The notes: a model not told the origin generated them from the letters alone. Positions 44,420-53,483 are shown, numbered from the stretch's first letter. The stretch is 64,000 bases of DNA from Desulfacinum hydrothermale DSM 13146 (GCF_900176285.1 NZ_FWXF01000012.1:36797-100796), one strand, 5' to 3'. Numbers and translations: made by a program.

Positions 44420-47408
44420 CCCCTTCTCCTTCGGCCTGCGCAGCCGGCACCTCCTGATACAAAGGAAAGTCCATGATGAAGGTGGTCCCCGATCCCGGCT
44501 CGCTTTCCACGTGCACCCGTCCCCCGCTTTCTTCCACGATGCTGTGGACGATGGACAACCCCAGGCCCACCCCTCCCGCTTTCCTGCTGAAGAAGGGATC
44601 GAAGACGTAGGGCAGGTCCTCCCGTGCGATCCCCGTTCCCGTATCCCGCACACACACCCGCATGGCGGGACCGTCCAGAAGAGATTGGGCCTCTTCAACG
44701 GGCAGCACCTGAATGCTCAAACGCCCCCCTGCTTCCATGGCATCGATCCCGTTGAGCACGATGTTGAGCAAGGCCTGTCGAAACCGGTCCGGATCCAGGG
44801 CCACCGGCACACTCTTCGGATCCACTTCCACCGCCACGTGGATTTGCCGGGTCCGGCATTGCTTGTTGACCAGAAAGAGGGTCCTTTGCACCTCTTGATC
44901 CAAGGAAGTTGCCTTTCTTCGATCGGTGGAGGCCGGGGAAGCGAAGTCCAGCAGGCTGTGGATCAGGTTTTCCAGACGCTCCATTTCCTGCATGGCCCGA
45001 GTGATGATCGCCTGCTCCTGGGGCCGGCCCATCAGGTGATCGTGCAGGTCGTCCAACATGAGGCACACCCCCGTGAGCGGGTTTCGGATTTCGTGGGCGA
45101 TGCCCGCCGACAGGGTACCCAGACTGATCAGACGGTCGGAGCGGCGCAGGTGCTCCTCCATCTTCTTTCGGCTTGAAACATCCCGCAGGACGATCAAAAG
45201 CCGCACATCCGGGTTTTCCGCGTCGATCCTTGCCAAATGCGCCTCCACAAAGCGCTCCCTGCCATCTTCCCCGGCCACAGACAATTCCACGGTCCCTTCC
45301 TGATCGTCGCCGCTCCAAAAGGCCTCCACCGCCTCCTTCCATCCCGGCAGGGGGGCGAACACATCCTTCCAAGGCCGGTGGAGACGGACGCCCCTGGGCA
45401 GGGCCAGTAGGTTCTCGGCCTGAGGATTGATCGAAGACAAGCATCCGGCCGCATCCACCGTGATGATGCCCATGGTGAAATGGCGGAATATGAATTGGAC
45501 GAAGTTTCTTTCCTGGGCAATCTGTCCATAGAGCATGGAACGCTCGATGGCCCGGGCCGCATCGTTTGCCAGGATCTGCAACGAATCCACCTGTATCTTT
45601 TCCAGGGGCCGACCGCTGCTCGCATTGTCGGCACCCAGCACGCCGATCACCTGGTCGCGCACCTTGATGGGCACGAAGGCGAAAACACGCACCCCGGAAA
45701 CGCGGGAAATCTTCAAGTCCAGAGCGCTGGCCCCGCGATCCTTGTGGATATCGTGCACGAAGATGGCCTCCCCGTGCCGGAAAACCCTCGTGGGAACGCA
45801 GTCGTGGTGACGCACATCGTAGCGGGCCGCCTTGGCCCGGGCCTCTTCAGCCGGGGCAAATCCAAAAGTGGCATGACACACCAGTTGGTGGGTTTCGGCC
45901 TGGTAGAGATAGAGGATGGACCGGTCGAAGCCCAGTCCGTCCACGCAGGTCTTGAGCACGGCCCCCAGAAGCATCTCCCGATCGAAGACAACCCCCAGGT
46001 AATGGCTCAAGTAGTGCAAGTTTTTAAACACATGCAGCTGGCGCTGCAACTCTTCCGAATGGGCCTCCAGGCTCTGCTTCGACGCTTCCAACTCCGCAAG
46101 GGATTGTTCCAGACGACGCCGATGGGCCTGGGCCTCCACGGTCATGCGGTGGAACTCGCGGGCCAAGATCTCCACTTCATCGCCCGTTCGGATGCGAAGA
46201 TCCCAGCTCCCCTCTCCCGCCGCCACTTTTTGGGCCTGGGCCGTCAGGAATCTCAAGGGACCCGTGATGGCCCGAGCCAGCACATAGGCCGCTAGAACCG
46301 CACCCACCATGGAAAGGCCCACCAGGAGTAGAAAGTTGGCCCGGGTCCGGCGCACCAAACCGACGATCTGCCGCTCGATCCAGATGGCCGGTTCGGCGAA
46401 TTTGGCCGTCTGTACCCCGATGGTGATCCCCCCGAAGATGCCGTATTTCTTGTAGGGACCCGTGTCGTATAAGATGGGGGCGTAGGCCATCACCCGGGGA
46501 TTGCCGCCCACGTTGAACGTTCGCGTCACACCCGAACGGCCTTGGCGCACCTGCCGGGCGATGAAGGGGTAGTTGGCATGGCTGATGATCCAGCCCTCAT
46601 CGTCGAACATGAAGGCGTAATTGCCGCTGCTATAGCTGGGAAAGACCACGAAGCGCTCTTCCGTGGGCAGGATGTGCTGGGTCATCTCCATCAGGTGCCG
46701 ATGGTCCAGGGAAAGCATCACCATCCCTTGGAAACTCCCATCGTCGTCCCGGCAGGGCAGGGCAAAACGCACCACGCCTTCGTACTTGGCTCCCTCCACG
46801 GCCTCTTCTACGCTGGAGGCCCGCCCCAGCTGCTCCTCCCGGCTCACGTACCAGCCCGTCACATGGGAGACGTGGATCTGGTCCGCCGGGAGCCGTCGCG
46901 TCTCCTGGAAATAGGTCTCGCTTTTGTACGTGGTGTTGCGCGGGACACTCACATCGCGCAGTTCCCCCTCCCCCACGATCCGATCGTCCACCACGCGGAT
47001 CCGCTCCCGACCGTCGGGGCCGATGAAGGCCACTTCCTTGTACAAAGGGATGCGGCGCCTCACTTCGGTGTGGTCCTCGTTGGTTCCCTCCCGGGTCCAG
47101 ATCTCCCCCCGGTGCGTTCGGGAAAAGTCTTGGTAAACCTGGGCATCCCGGGGCAGCATCTGTAGCGTTCGCAGATCCGCTTCGCATGCCTTCAGAAAAA
47201 CGGAAACCCGGCGGGCCAGCTCCACCGCTCGAACTTCGATGGCCTCTTTGGACTTGCGCTCCAGTTCCCGGGTGGTACTCTCCACGGCCCGAGTGCCCAC
47301 CTGCCGGATGCGCTCGATGGTGAAAAAGCCGAGCACGCACAGGGGGACCAACGACAAGGCGAGAAAGGCCAGAAGAAATTTCCGGAAGATACCCGAGGAA
47401 AGGGCCAT
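44391..47408 (-). CDS. Membrane sensor histidine kinase (dCache-HAMP-GAF-PAS-HisKA)
   Basis: The 1005-residue protein begins MALSSGIFRKFLLAFLALSLVPL, the first membrane helix. A periplasmic dCache-like sensor of about 320 residues follows, ending at a second helix near NFLLLVGLSMVGAVLAAYVLARAI. After that come HAMP (ITGPLRFLTAQAQKVAAGE), a coiled coil, GAF (GVVFDREMLLGAVLKTCVDGLGFDRSILYLY) and PAS (NFVQFIFRHFTMGIITVDAAG). HisKA follows (LGTLSAGIAHEIRNPLTG), then the HATPase (NIVLNGIDAMEAGG, VRDTGTGIA, GGVGLGLSIVHSIV). No strong ribosome-binding site is seen, so the start is set by the membrane helix. The ligand is unknown; in this family these domains bind small organic acids or amino acids. 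Confidence 0.9.
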   Translation of the reverse strand: MALSSGIFRKFLLAFLALSLVPLCVLGFFTIERIRQVGTRAVESTTRELERKSKEAIEVRAVELARRVSVFLKACEADLRTLQMLPRDAQVYQDFSRTHRGEIWTREGTNEDHTEVRRRIPLYKEVAFIGPDGRERIRVVDDRIVGEGELRDVSVPRNTTYKSETYFQETRRLPADQIHVSHVTGWYVSREEQLGRASSVEEAVEGAKYEGVVRFALPCRDDDGSFQGMVMLSLDHRHLMEMTQHILPTEERFVVFPSYSSGNYAFMFDDEGWIISHANYPFIARQVRQGRSGVTRTFNVGGNPRVMAYAPILYDTGPYKKYGIFGGITIGVQTAKFAEPAIWIERQIVGLVRRTRANFLLLVGLSMVGAVLAAYVLARAITGPLRFLTAQAQKVAAGEGSWDLRIRTGDEVEILAREFHRMTVEAQAHRRRLEQSLAELEASKQSLEAHSEELQRQLHVFKNLHYLSHYLGVVFDREMLLGAVLKTCVDGLGFDRSILYLYQAETHQLVCHATFGFAPAEEARAKAARYDVRHHDCVPTRVFRHGEAIFVHDIHKDRGASALDLKISRVSGVRVFAFVPIKVRDQVIGVLGADNASSGRPLEKIQVDSLQILANDAARAIERSMLYGQIAQERNFVQFIFRHFTMGIITVDAAGCLSSINPQAENLLALPRGVRLHRPWKDVFAPLPGWKEAVEAFWSGDDQEGTVELSVAGEDGRERFVEAHLARIDAENPDVRLLIVLRDVSSRKKMEEHLRRSDRLISLGTLSAGIAHEIRNPLTGVCLMLDDLHDHLMGRPQEQAIITRAMQEMERLENLIHSLLDFASPASTDRRKATSLDQEVQRTLFLVNKQCRTRQIHVAVEVDPKSVPVALDPDRFRQALLNIVLNGIDAMEAGGRLSIQVLPVEEAQSLLDGPAMRVCVRDTGTGIAREDLPYVFDPFFSRKAGGVGLGLSIVHSIVEESGGRVHVESEPGSGTTFIMDFPLYQEVPAAQAEGEGDGTDLGRGR

Positions 47409-47478
47409 GGGGATACGTCTCGCATTGGCAAGGATCGGATCGGCCGATTTCCGCCGCCCAAATGGTGAATTTCCGCCG

Positions 47479-47569
47479 CCTTGTTTAGCACAAGGCTGGG
47501 CGCAGATGAAAGCCCCTTCCACGGCAGCCCCTGACCGGAAAGGAACAAAGGCCTTGAATGCTCGTTCAA
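47479..47569. promoter_or_regulatory. Two palindromes, candidate enhancer sites for the NtrC-type regulator
   Basis: CCTTGTTTAGCACAAGG at 47479-47495 is a perfect 6-bp inverted repeat with 5-base spacing. A second, TTGAA-N6-TTCAA at 47554-47569, has CC and AGG flanks and a similar outline. They lie about 150 and 75 bases upstream of the -24/-12 promoter, the usual range for activator-binding sites. Confidence 0.5.
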
Positions 47570-47635
47570 AGGCGGGTATTGGATCGCACAAAAGGCGTGG
47601 GCCGGATCACCACCGGGGCAGCGCAACCCGCACCC

Positions 47636-47649
47636 GGCACCAATCTTGC
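47636..47649 (+). promoter_or_regulatory. Sigma-54 (-24/-12) promoter
   Basis: CCGGCACCAATCTTGCC has GG at 47636-47637 and GC at 47648-47649 with exactly 10 bases between, and fits TGGCAC-N5-TTGC at all but the first base. The next gene starts at 47720, about 60 bases after the expected start site. Confidence 0.65.
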
Positions 47650-47719
47650 CTGCTAGCAGCCGGCAACCCCGCGGAAATGGGCCCCCTGGACGTCAAAGCA
47701 AGAGGAGACCAAGACCGTC

Positions 47720-48148
47720 ATGATTCCCTCAGCCGAGTTACAACAAAGCCCTTTTCTGGATGATTTGGCGGAGTCGGACCGGGCCCATCTGGCCCAGATC
47801 GGCGTTCCGACCCACTGGATGCCCGGCGAAGCCATCTTCACCGCGCGATCACCGGCCAAGTATCTCTATATCTTGAAGTCGGGGTCCATCCTGCTCTGCT
47901 TTCCCAACGGCCGTTCCTTCGTGGTCCGCGAACCTGGCCAGCTCCTGGGCTGGTCCAGCCTGGTGAGCCCCTTTCATTACACGGCCACGGGCCTGTGCCT
48001 CACGGAATCCACCCTCTTCCAATTCCCCAATTCGGAACTCTACAAGCTCTTCCAGATGGACGCCGGCTTGGGCCAGAGGATCATGCAGAAGATCGCGACC
48101 GTCATGCAGGAACGCAGACCCTATCGGACCCGCACGGTACAAGCCTAG
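47720..48148 (+). CDS. Cyclic-nucleotide-binding-fold protein without DNA-binding domain
   Basis: The 142-residue protein has a Crp-like jelly-roll: LAQIGVPTHWMPGEAIFTARSPAKYLYILKSGSILLCFPNGRSFVVREPGQLLGWSSLV. There is no C-terminal helix-turn-helix. The phosphate-binding cassette of true cAMP receptors is not evident, so the ligand is unclear. It is the first gene of a three-gene operon with the OadG- and OadB-like subunits behind a sigma-54 promoter. It could regulate the decarboxylase or sense its substrate. Confidence 0.75.
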   Translation: MIPSAELQQSPFLDDLAESDRAHLAQIGVPTHWMPGEAIFTARSPAKYLYILKSGSILLCFPNGRSFVVREPGQLLGWSSLVSPFHYTATGLCLTESTLFQFPNSELYKLFQMDAGLGQRIMQKIATVMQERRPYRTRTVQA

Positions 48149-48165
48149 AAAAGGAGGGGCAGCCC

Positions 48166-48666
48166 ATGTATGGATTGTCTGCCATCAGCGCCGCCAACGG
48201 ATGGCTCATTACGGCCGCCGGCATCTCCATCGTCTTTACCGGCCTGGCGGTGTTGGCAACCGTCTTGGCCAACCTGGAAAAGGCCCTCACCGCCTGGGAC
48301 AAACGCCGTGAGCTCATGAAGAAGGGGAGAGCGACCCCCCGACCCGCCCCCACGCCGGAAGAGGTGGCGGCTGCGAAGCCGAAGGAGGAGACGGCCCCGA
48401 CCGTACCGGTGGTGGATCTTTCCCAGGAACAGATGGAGGTCCACGGCTATTTTCAGTGGCTCACCAAGCGGCAGGGGGAGATCTTCTCCCTCCCCCGCCT
48501 GCTGGAGCAGGCGGAAAAACGCGGGATCCGCAACCCCTATACGCACCTGGATTTTTTTCTCCGACACGGGTTGATTCAAGAGCTTGGAGGTGAACAACGC
48601 GGATTCTACCGCTGGAACCCGCAGGTCAAGGCGAAGTCGGCCGAAGAGGCGGAAGTGGGCTCCTAG
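48166..48666 (+). CDS. OadG-like sodium-pump decarboxylase gamma subunit with extra C-terminal domain
   Basis: The 166-residue protein starts MYGLSAISAANGW behind AAAAGGAGG. One membrane helix (ITAAGISIVFTGLAVLATVLANL) and a Pro/Ala/Glu linker resemble the gamma subunits of oxaloacetate, glutaconyl-CoA or methylmalonyl-CoA decarboxylases. From residue 90 a second part (EVHGYFQWLTKRQGEIFSLPRLLEQAEKRGIRNPYTHLDFFLRHGLI) looks like a winged-helix fold and ends RGFYRWNPQ. I have not seen this attached to OadG. It lies just before the beta subunit. Confidence 0.65.
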   Translation: MYGLSAISAANGWLITAAGISIVFTGLAVLATVLANLEKALTAWDKRRELMKKGRATPRPAPTPEEVAAAKPKEETAPTVPVVDLSQEQMEVHGYFQWLTKRQGEIFSLPRLLEQAEKRGIRNPYTHLDFFLRHGLIQELGGEQRGFYRWNPQVKAKSAEEAEVGS

Positions 48667-48751
48667 ACAGACCCCCTTGTGCGGCCGAAAGAGCAAGGCG
48701 GAGCACATCGCCAAACATTTCGAGATTCTTCCAGCCAACAGGAAAGAGGTT

Positions 48752-49876
48752 ATGGAACTGATCCTGGACTTCTTGGGCAATACCGGTTTTGCACTGGCGG
48801 ATTACCGCCACCTGATCATGATCGCCGTGGGATGCACCTTTATTTACCTGGGCATCGCCAAGCACTATGAACCACTGCTGCTGGTGCCCATCGGGTTCGG
48901 CATTCTAATGGGAAACATTCCTGTTTTCAAGGGCTTGGGACTGGGCATCTACGAAAAGGGCAGCGTCCTCCACTACCTTTATTTCGGGGTCCGCCAAGGG
49001 ATCTATCCCCCGCTCATCTTTTTGGGCATCGGGGCTATGACGGACTTTTCCACCATGCTGGCCCGCCCCAAGCTGATGCTGCTGGGGGCCGCGGCCCAGG
49101 TGGGCATCTTCACCACGTTCCTGGCGGCTCTGGCCTTGGGCTTTCCGGCCAATGAAGCGGGATCCATCGGCATCATCGGAGGCGCCGACGGGCCCACGGC
49201 CATCTTTCTTTCCGCCAAGCTGGCCCCCGACCTGGTGGGCCCCATCGCCATCGCGGCCTATTCCTACATGGCGCTGGTGCCGGTCATCCAGCCGCCGATC
49301 ATGTATCTTCTGACCACCAAGGAGGAACGGCTCATCCGCATGAGTGAGCCCAGGGCGGTGAGCAAACGGGAAAAGATCATCTTCCCCATCGTGGGTTTTC
49401 TTCTCTGTTGTTTTCTGGCTCCGGCGGCCCTTCCGCTTCTGGGCATGCTCTTCTTCGGCAATCTACTGAAAGAATGCCTGGTGGCGGATCGTCTGGCCCA
49501 AACCGCCCGAACGGGCCTCATCGATATCGTCACCATTCTTCTGGGGGTCACGGTGGGGGCCTCCACGCAGGCGGACGTGTTTCTCACGGCCAAATCCGTG
49601 GGCATCTTCTGCCTGGGAGCCGCCTCCTTCATGGTGGCCACGGCCGGTGGAATCCTCTTTGCCAAGCTCATGAATCTTGTCAGCAAAGACAAGATCAATC
49701 CGCTGCTGGGCGCCGCCGGTGTTTCCGCCGTCCCCGATTCGGCACGCGTTGTGCAACTCGTCGGCAACCGGGAAGACCCCGGCAACTACCTGCTCATGCA
49801 CGCCATGGCGCCCAACATCTCGGGCGTGATCGGATCGGCCATCGCCGCGGGCGTTCTCTGGTCTTTCCTTCTATAG
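48752..49876 (+). CDS. Sodium ion-translocating decarboxylase beta subunit (OadB/GcdB/MmdB family)
   Basis: The 374-residue membrane protein, starting MELILDFLGNTGFAL behind GGAAAGAGG, has the beta-subunit core. Conserved pieces are LLVPIGFGILMGNIP, GIYPPLIFLGIGAMTDF, GSIGIIGGADGPTAIFLSAKLAPDL, YSYMALVPVIQPPIMYLLTT and MHAMAPNISGVIGSAIAAG. It couples decarboxylation of carboxybiotin to Na+ export. The biotin carrier and carboxyltransferase are not in the window, so the substrate is not determined. Glutaconyl-CoA or methylmalonyl-CoA would fit a syntrophic or sulfate-reducing host. Confidence 0.87.
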   Translation: MELILDFLGNTGFALADYRHLIMIAVGCTFIYLGIAKHYEPLLLVPIGFGILMGNIPVFKGLGLGIYEKGSVLHYLYFGVRQGIYPPLIFLGIGAMTDFSTMLARPKLMLLGAAAQVGIFTTFLAALALGFPANEAGSIGIIGGADGPTAIFLSAKLAPDLVGPIAIAAYSYMALVPVIQPPIMYLLTTKEERLIRMSEPRAVSKREKIIFPIVGFLLCCFLAPAALPLLGMLFFGNLLKECLVADRLAQTARTGLIDIVTILLGVTVGASTQADVFLTAKSVGIFCLGAASFMVATAGGILFAKLMNLVSKDKINPLLGAAGVSAVPDSARVVQLVGNREDPGNYLLMHAMAPNISGVIGSAIAAGVLWSFLL

Positions 49877-49900
49877 CCTTCCTGTGCAAACGGGCCCGGG

Positions 49901-50085
49901 GGAGGCTGTCCGAAAGCGCTGGGGATGAACCCATTTCTTTCAGGGCAGCCCCTTCGGGCTGGGGAAGAGCCCTCGAACGTGGCCGGGTCTTTCCAGCCGC
50001 ATCAAGGGTTTCGATGGCTCTTCTTTGCGGACCCGTGCGGCCGGCCTGGCCTTGCGGGAATCGGAGCGGGTTCTTAACCCGCGCC
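49901..50085. repeat. Intergenic repeat, copy 5 (with internal insertion)
   Basis: It has the family's opening block (GAGGCTGTCCGAAAGCGC) 30 bases after oadB. About 100 bases of unlike sequence follow, including two short hairpins. The closing part then runs GGACCCGTGCGGCC, GGCCTTGCGGGAATCGG and a GCGGGTTCTTAACCCGC palindrome. No gene is seen here. Confidence 0.6.
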
Positions 50086-50263
50086 TTCCCCACCCACCGC
50101 GCATCTCGCATCGTGGCCCCGGGCGGCGAATCCCCCGTGGGAGGGGGCACCAATGGATCCGGAAAGGAGGTGAGAACCGGATCACGAAGGCTCCAACCTG
50201 AGGGTCCAATCGATATCGGAGAACGCATCCCACCATCAAACCAATGCATAAGGAGTGTGCACC

Positions 50264-51256
50264 ATGACCAAGAGATTGCTCGTTGTCGCTCTGGCCGTTG
50301 TCTGCATCTTCGCCTTGACCCCCATGGATCAAGCCCACGCCAGGAAGACCTTCCTGGCCATCGGAGGCGGCCCCGTGGGCGGCACCTTCAACTACTTTGC
50401 CAACGCCATCGCCATCTATCTGACCAAGAACGTTCCCAACGTGGAGGTTTCCAGCGAAGGATCGGGAGGATCGGCGGAAAACGTCAAGCGGGTGCATCGC
50501 CACGACGTGGCTTTCGGCATCGCCTACGCCGGCGACATCTTCCTGGGACGCAACGGCAAGCTCCCCAAGGACACCACCCAGTACAACAATGTCCGTCCCT
50601 TGGCCTATCTCTATGGCGCTCCGGCTCAGTTGGTGGTCTTGAAGAGCAGCGGCATCACCAGCGCCAAGCAGCTGGCAGGCAAGAAGGTGGCCGTGGGTAA
50701 CGCCGGTTCCGGCGCTGCGCTTTCAGCCGAACGATTCTTCCGCACCTTGGGTCTGTGGGACAAGATTCAGCCGCAATACCTGGGCTACTCCGCCGCCGCC
50801 GCGGCCTTCAAGGATCGCAAGATCGATGCGTTCTGGGTCCTGGTGGGCTATCCCAACGCCTCCATCATCGAAGCCAGCACCCAGGATGAAATCAGCCTGG
50901 TGAACGTCCACAAGGACGCCCAGGAAGCGGGTTTCTACGACGTCTACCCCTTCTACAGCAAGGTGGTGATCCCCAAGGGAACCTATCGCGGCCAGGATGA
51001 GGACGTGGTCAGCTTCCAGGACAGCACCTTTTGGATCGCCAACAAAAACGTGGATGAAGAAATCGTCTACAAGGCCCTCAAAGCCATCTTTTCGCCGGAA
51101 GGGCTGGCTCACATGAAGAAGGCCCACAAGGCGGCCAGCGACATGTCCATCCAGAACGCCATCATCGGCCTGTCGGCGCCGCTCCACAAAGGCGCCTACC
51201 GCTTCTGGACGGAGCAGGGGCTGGACATTCCCGACAAGTTCAAGCCGGTGGACTAG
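50264..51256 (+). CDS. TAXI-family TRAP transporter solute-binding protein
   Basis: The 330-residue protein begins MTKRLLVVALAVVCIFAL with a signal peptide, cleavage probably after AHA (AHA-RKTFLAIGGG). The mature part has TAXI hallmarks: GGGPVGGTFNYFANAIAIYLTK, EGSGGSAENVKRVHRHDVAFGIAYAGD and GKKVAVGNAGSGAALSAERFF. TAXI proteins deliver dicarboxylates or other small acids to fused TRAP permeases. ATG 50264 follows AAGGAG. Confidence 0.9.
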   Translation: MTKRLLVVALAVVCIFALTPMDQAHARKTFLAIGGGPVGGTFNYFANAIAIYLTKNVPNVEVSSEGSGGSAENVKRVHRHDVAFGIAYAGDIFLGRNGKLPKDTTQYNNVRPLAYLYGAPAQLVVLKSSGITSAKQLAGKKVAVGNAGSGAALSAERFFRTLGLWDKIQPQYLGYSAAAAAFKDRKIDAFWVLVGYPNASIIEASTQDEISLVNVHKDAQEAGFYDVYPFYSKVVIPKGTYRGQDEDVVSFQDSTFWIANKNVDEEIVYKALKAIFSPEGLAHMKKAHKAASDMSIQNAIIGLSAPLHKGAYRFWTEQGLDIPDKFKPVD

Positions 51257-51378
51257 GAACCTCTCCGAAAAGGCCCAGGTCACTCCCTTCTTGTGTAGAC
51301 GGAAGGCTTGGGACTTCCAGGCGGGCCCGTACGGCCCGCCTGGCCTTGCGGGAGTCGGGGCGGGTTCCGAACCCGCCT
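51257..51378. repeat. Intergenic repeat, copy 6
   Basis: It starts at the stop of the TAXI gene. Blocks in order are CTCTCCGAAAAGGCCCAGG, CACTCCCTTCTTGTGTAGAC, GGAAGGCTTGGGACTTCC, GGGCCCGTACGGCCCG, CCTGGCCTTGCGGGAGTCGG and GCGGGTTCCGAACCCGC. It also supplies part of the leader before the TRAP permease gene. Confidence 0.7.
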
Positions 51379-51437
51379 CCTCCATGAAGCAACCTGAACC
51401 GGTAAGCATCCCCGTTCATGTGGCAACTCCCAGGGAG

Positions 51438-53189
51438 ATGATGTGGGATTGCGGCAATGGACTCTCCTACCCGTTTTCCAAGCACTCCCCTCGTGACCGC
51501 CCTTCCGTCTTCGACGTGATTCTGGCCCTGCTGTCCGTCTTGGCCGTGGGCTATTGGGTCCACCAGTTTGAAGCCCTCAACTACCGTATGGGCAGCGAAA
51601 CCCAGTTGGATTTCTACGTGAGCGTGCTGGGACTACTTCTTTCCCTGGAGATCTGTCGGCGTGTGCTGGGTTGGTCCATGACCCTGGTGGGGCTTCTGGC
51701 CGCGCTCTACTGCTACTTCGGTCCCTACATGCCCGGTCCCTTCGCCCATCGGGGCTTCCGCCTGGAACGGATCGCAAACCACCTCTTTCTCACCCAGGAC
51801 GGGGTCTTTGGGGTCATGGCCAGCGTGCTGGTCACCTACGTCATCCTCTTCATCTTTTTCGGAGCCTTCTTGAAAAAATCCGGCGCCGGCCAATTCTTCC
51901 TGGACTTTCCCATGGCCTTGGCCGGACGCACCGTGGGCGGCCCCGCCAAGGTGGCCTGCATGGCCTCCACCTTCTTCGGTTCCATTTCGGGAAGCGCCAT
52001 CGCCAACACGGTCTCCACCGGCGCCTTCACCATTCCCCTCATGAAAAAGGCGGGTTTCCGGCCCCATGTGGCCGGTGCCATCGAGCCTTCGGCCTCCATG
52101 GTGGGCATGTTCATGCCTCCCATCATGGGCGCCGGCGGTTTTCTCATGGCGGAACTCACCCGCACTCCCTATGTGGAGATCATGAAGATGGCTGTGGGCC
52201 CGGCCCTGCTCTACTTTCTTTCCGTTTTCACCATGGTTCACTTCGAAGCCAAGAAACACAACATCGTGGGCGTCCAGGACGACATTCCCAGGCCCCTGGA
52301 GATCCTCAAAAAGGAATGGTACATGTCCATTCCGCTCCTGATCATCATCGTGCTCATGCTTTTGGGCTACAGCCCCGGCATGTCCGCCTTTTGGGCCACT
52401 TTGAGCTGCATCGGGGTGAGCTGGGTGCGGCCGGAAAACAGGATGGGGCTTCGGGAAATCTACGAAGCCATCCTGGACGGAGCCCGCAGCACCCTGGTGA
52501 TCGGGGCCACGGTGGGCGTGATCGGCATGATCGTGGGCTCCATCGCGCTCACGGGCATCGGACTCAAATTCTCCGATATCATCATTTCCCTGTCCGGCGG
52601 CCACCTGGCCGTTGCCATTCTTCTGGTCGGATTGGCCTCCCTGGTGCTCGGCATGGGGGTGCCGGTAACGGCCGCCTATCTCATCACGGCGGTCCTTGCC
52701 GTGCCCGCTCTGGACAAGATGGGCGTCCACCCCATCGCCGCTCACATGATCGTCTATTGGTTCAGCCAAGATTCCAACATCACCCCGCCGGTGTGCGTGG
52801 CCGCCTATGCGGGAGCCGCCATTGCCGGGAGCGACCCGTGGAAGACGGGGTGGACCTCCTTCAAGTTCGCCAAGTTCCTCTACGTGGGCCCGTTTCTTTT
52901 CGCCTACGTGCCGCGCATCCTGCTCATGGGAACCTGGCAGGAGATCGTCATGGCCTACATTTCCGCCACCCTGGGAACCCTGGCCTTCTCGGCGGTGACC
53001 ATGGGCTACCTGCTGCGCAAAACAACCCCAGTGGAATGGATCATCTTCGCCATGGGCACGTACATGTGCTACCATCCTCGCTTCACGTCGGATCTCATTG
53101 GCATCGCGCTGATCGCCTGTGTCTTTTTCTGGCAGCGTTACAAGAATAAGAAGGATGGCGATGGGCTGGCCACGCCGCAGCCCGCCTGA
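51438..53189 (+). CDS. TRAP transporter permease, fused small and large subunits (TAXI type)
   Basis: The protein of at least 583 residues has about 16 membrane helices. The first four or five form the small (DctQ-like) part (VFDVILALLSVLAVGYW onwards). The large (DctM-like) part shows MASTFFGSISGSAIANTVSTGAFTIPLMKK, EPSASMVGMFMPPIMGAGGFLMAE and VSWVRPENRMGLREIYEAILDGARSTLVIGATVGVIGMIVG. The start is uncertain: ATG 51438 or 51435 follow AGGGAG too closely, and ATG 51384 has no ribosome-binding site. With the TAXI protein it makes a Na+-driven importer. Confidence 0.88.
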   Translation: MMWDCGNGLSYPFSKHSPRDRPSVFDVILALLSVLAVGYWVHQFEALNYRMGSETQLDFYVSVLGLLLSLEICRRVLGWSMTLVGLLAALYCYFGPYMPGPFAHRGFRLERIANHLFLTQDGVFGVMASVLVTYVILFIFFGAFLKKSGAGQFFLDFPMALAGRTVGGPAKVACMASTFFGSISGSAIANTVSTGAFTIPLMKKAGFRPHVAGAIEPSASMVGMFMPPIMGAGGFLMAELTRTPYVEIMKMAVGPALLYFLSVFTMVHFEAKKHNIVGVQDDIPRPLEILKKEWYMSIPLLIIIVLMLLGYSPGMSAFWATLSCIGVSWVRPENRMGLREIYEAILDGARSTLVIGATVGVIGMIVGSIALTGIGLKFSDIIISLSGGHLAVAILLVGLASLVLGMGVPVTAAYLITAVLAVPALDKMGVHPIAAHMIVYWFSQDSNITPPVCVAAYAGAAIAGSDPWKTGWTSFKFAKFLYVGPFLFAYVPRILLMGTWQEIVMAYISATLGTLAFSAVTMGYLLRKTTPVEWIIFAMGTYMCYHPRFTSDLIGIALIACVFFWQRYKNKKDGDGLATPQPA

Positions 53190-53221
53190 GCCTTTTCGCA
53201 GCGCACCCCCGCCTGTGGATA

Positions 53222-53258
53222 CCGGATCCGCCCCAGCGGCGGATCCGGTTTTTTCTTG
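53222..53258 (+). terminator. Strong rho-independent terminator of the TRAP operon
   Basis: A perfect 11-bp stem CCGGATCCGCC / GGCGGATCCGG with loop CCAGC is followed by TTTTTTCTTG. It lies 33 bases after the permease stop. Confidence 0.88.
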
Positions 53259-53483
53259 TGGGAATGGAGGGGCCCGCCGGTGCTGGAAAAAGGATCACCT
53301 TTCCGCCGGCCTCTTTTGCGGGGCGGAAAGGGTCGGTATCCTCACCCAAGTTTGCCTCCTTAATCCGTGAAAGTGCGCCCATACATAAGACTATCTTACT
53401 GCAGATATCTTATTGAATTTACATCTCATTTATGCCATAGGGTCTCCTGTCACATTTCCACCCGGCAGGCGCACTCACGAAGG

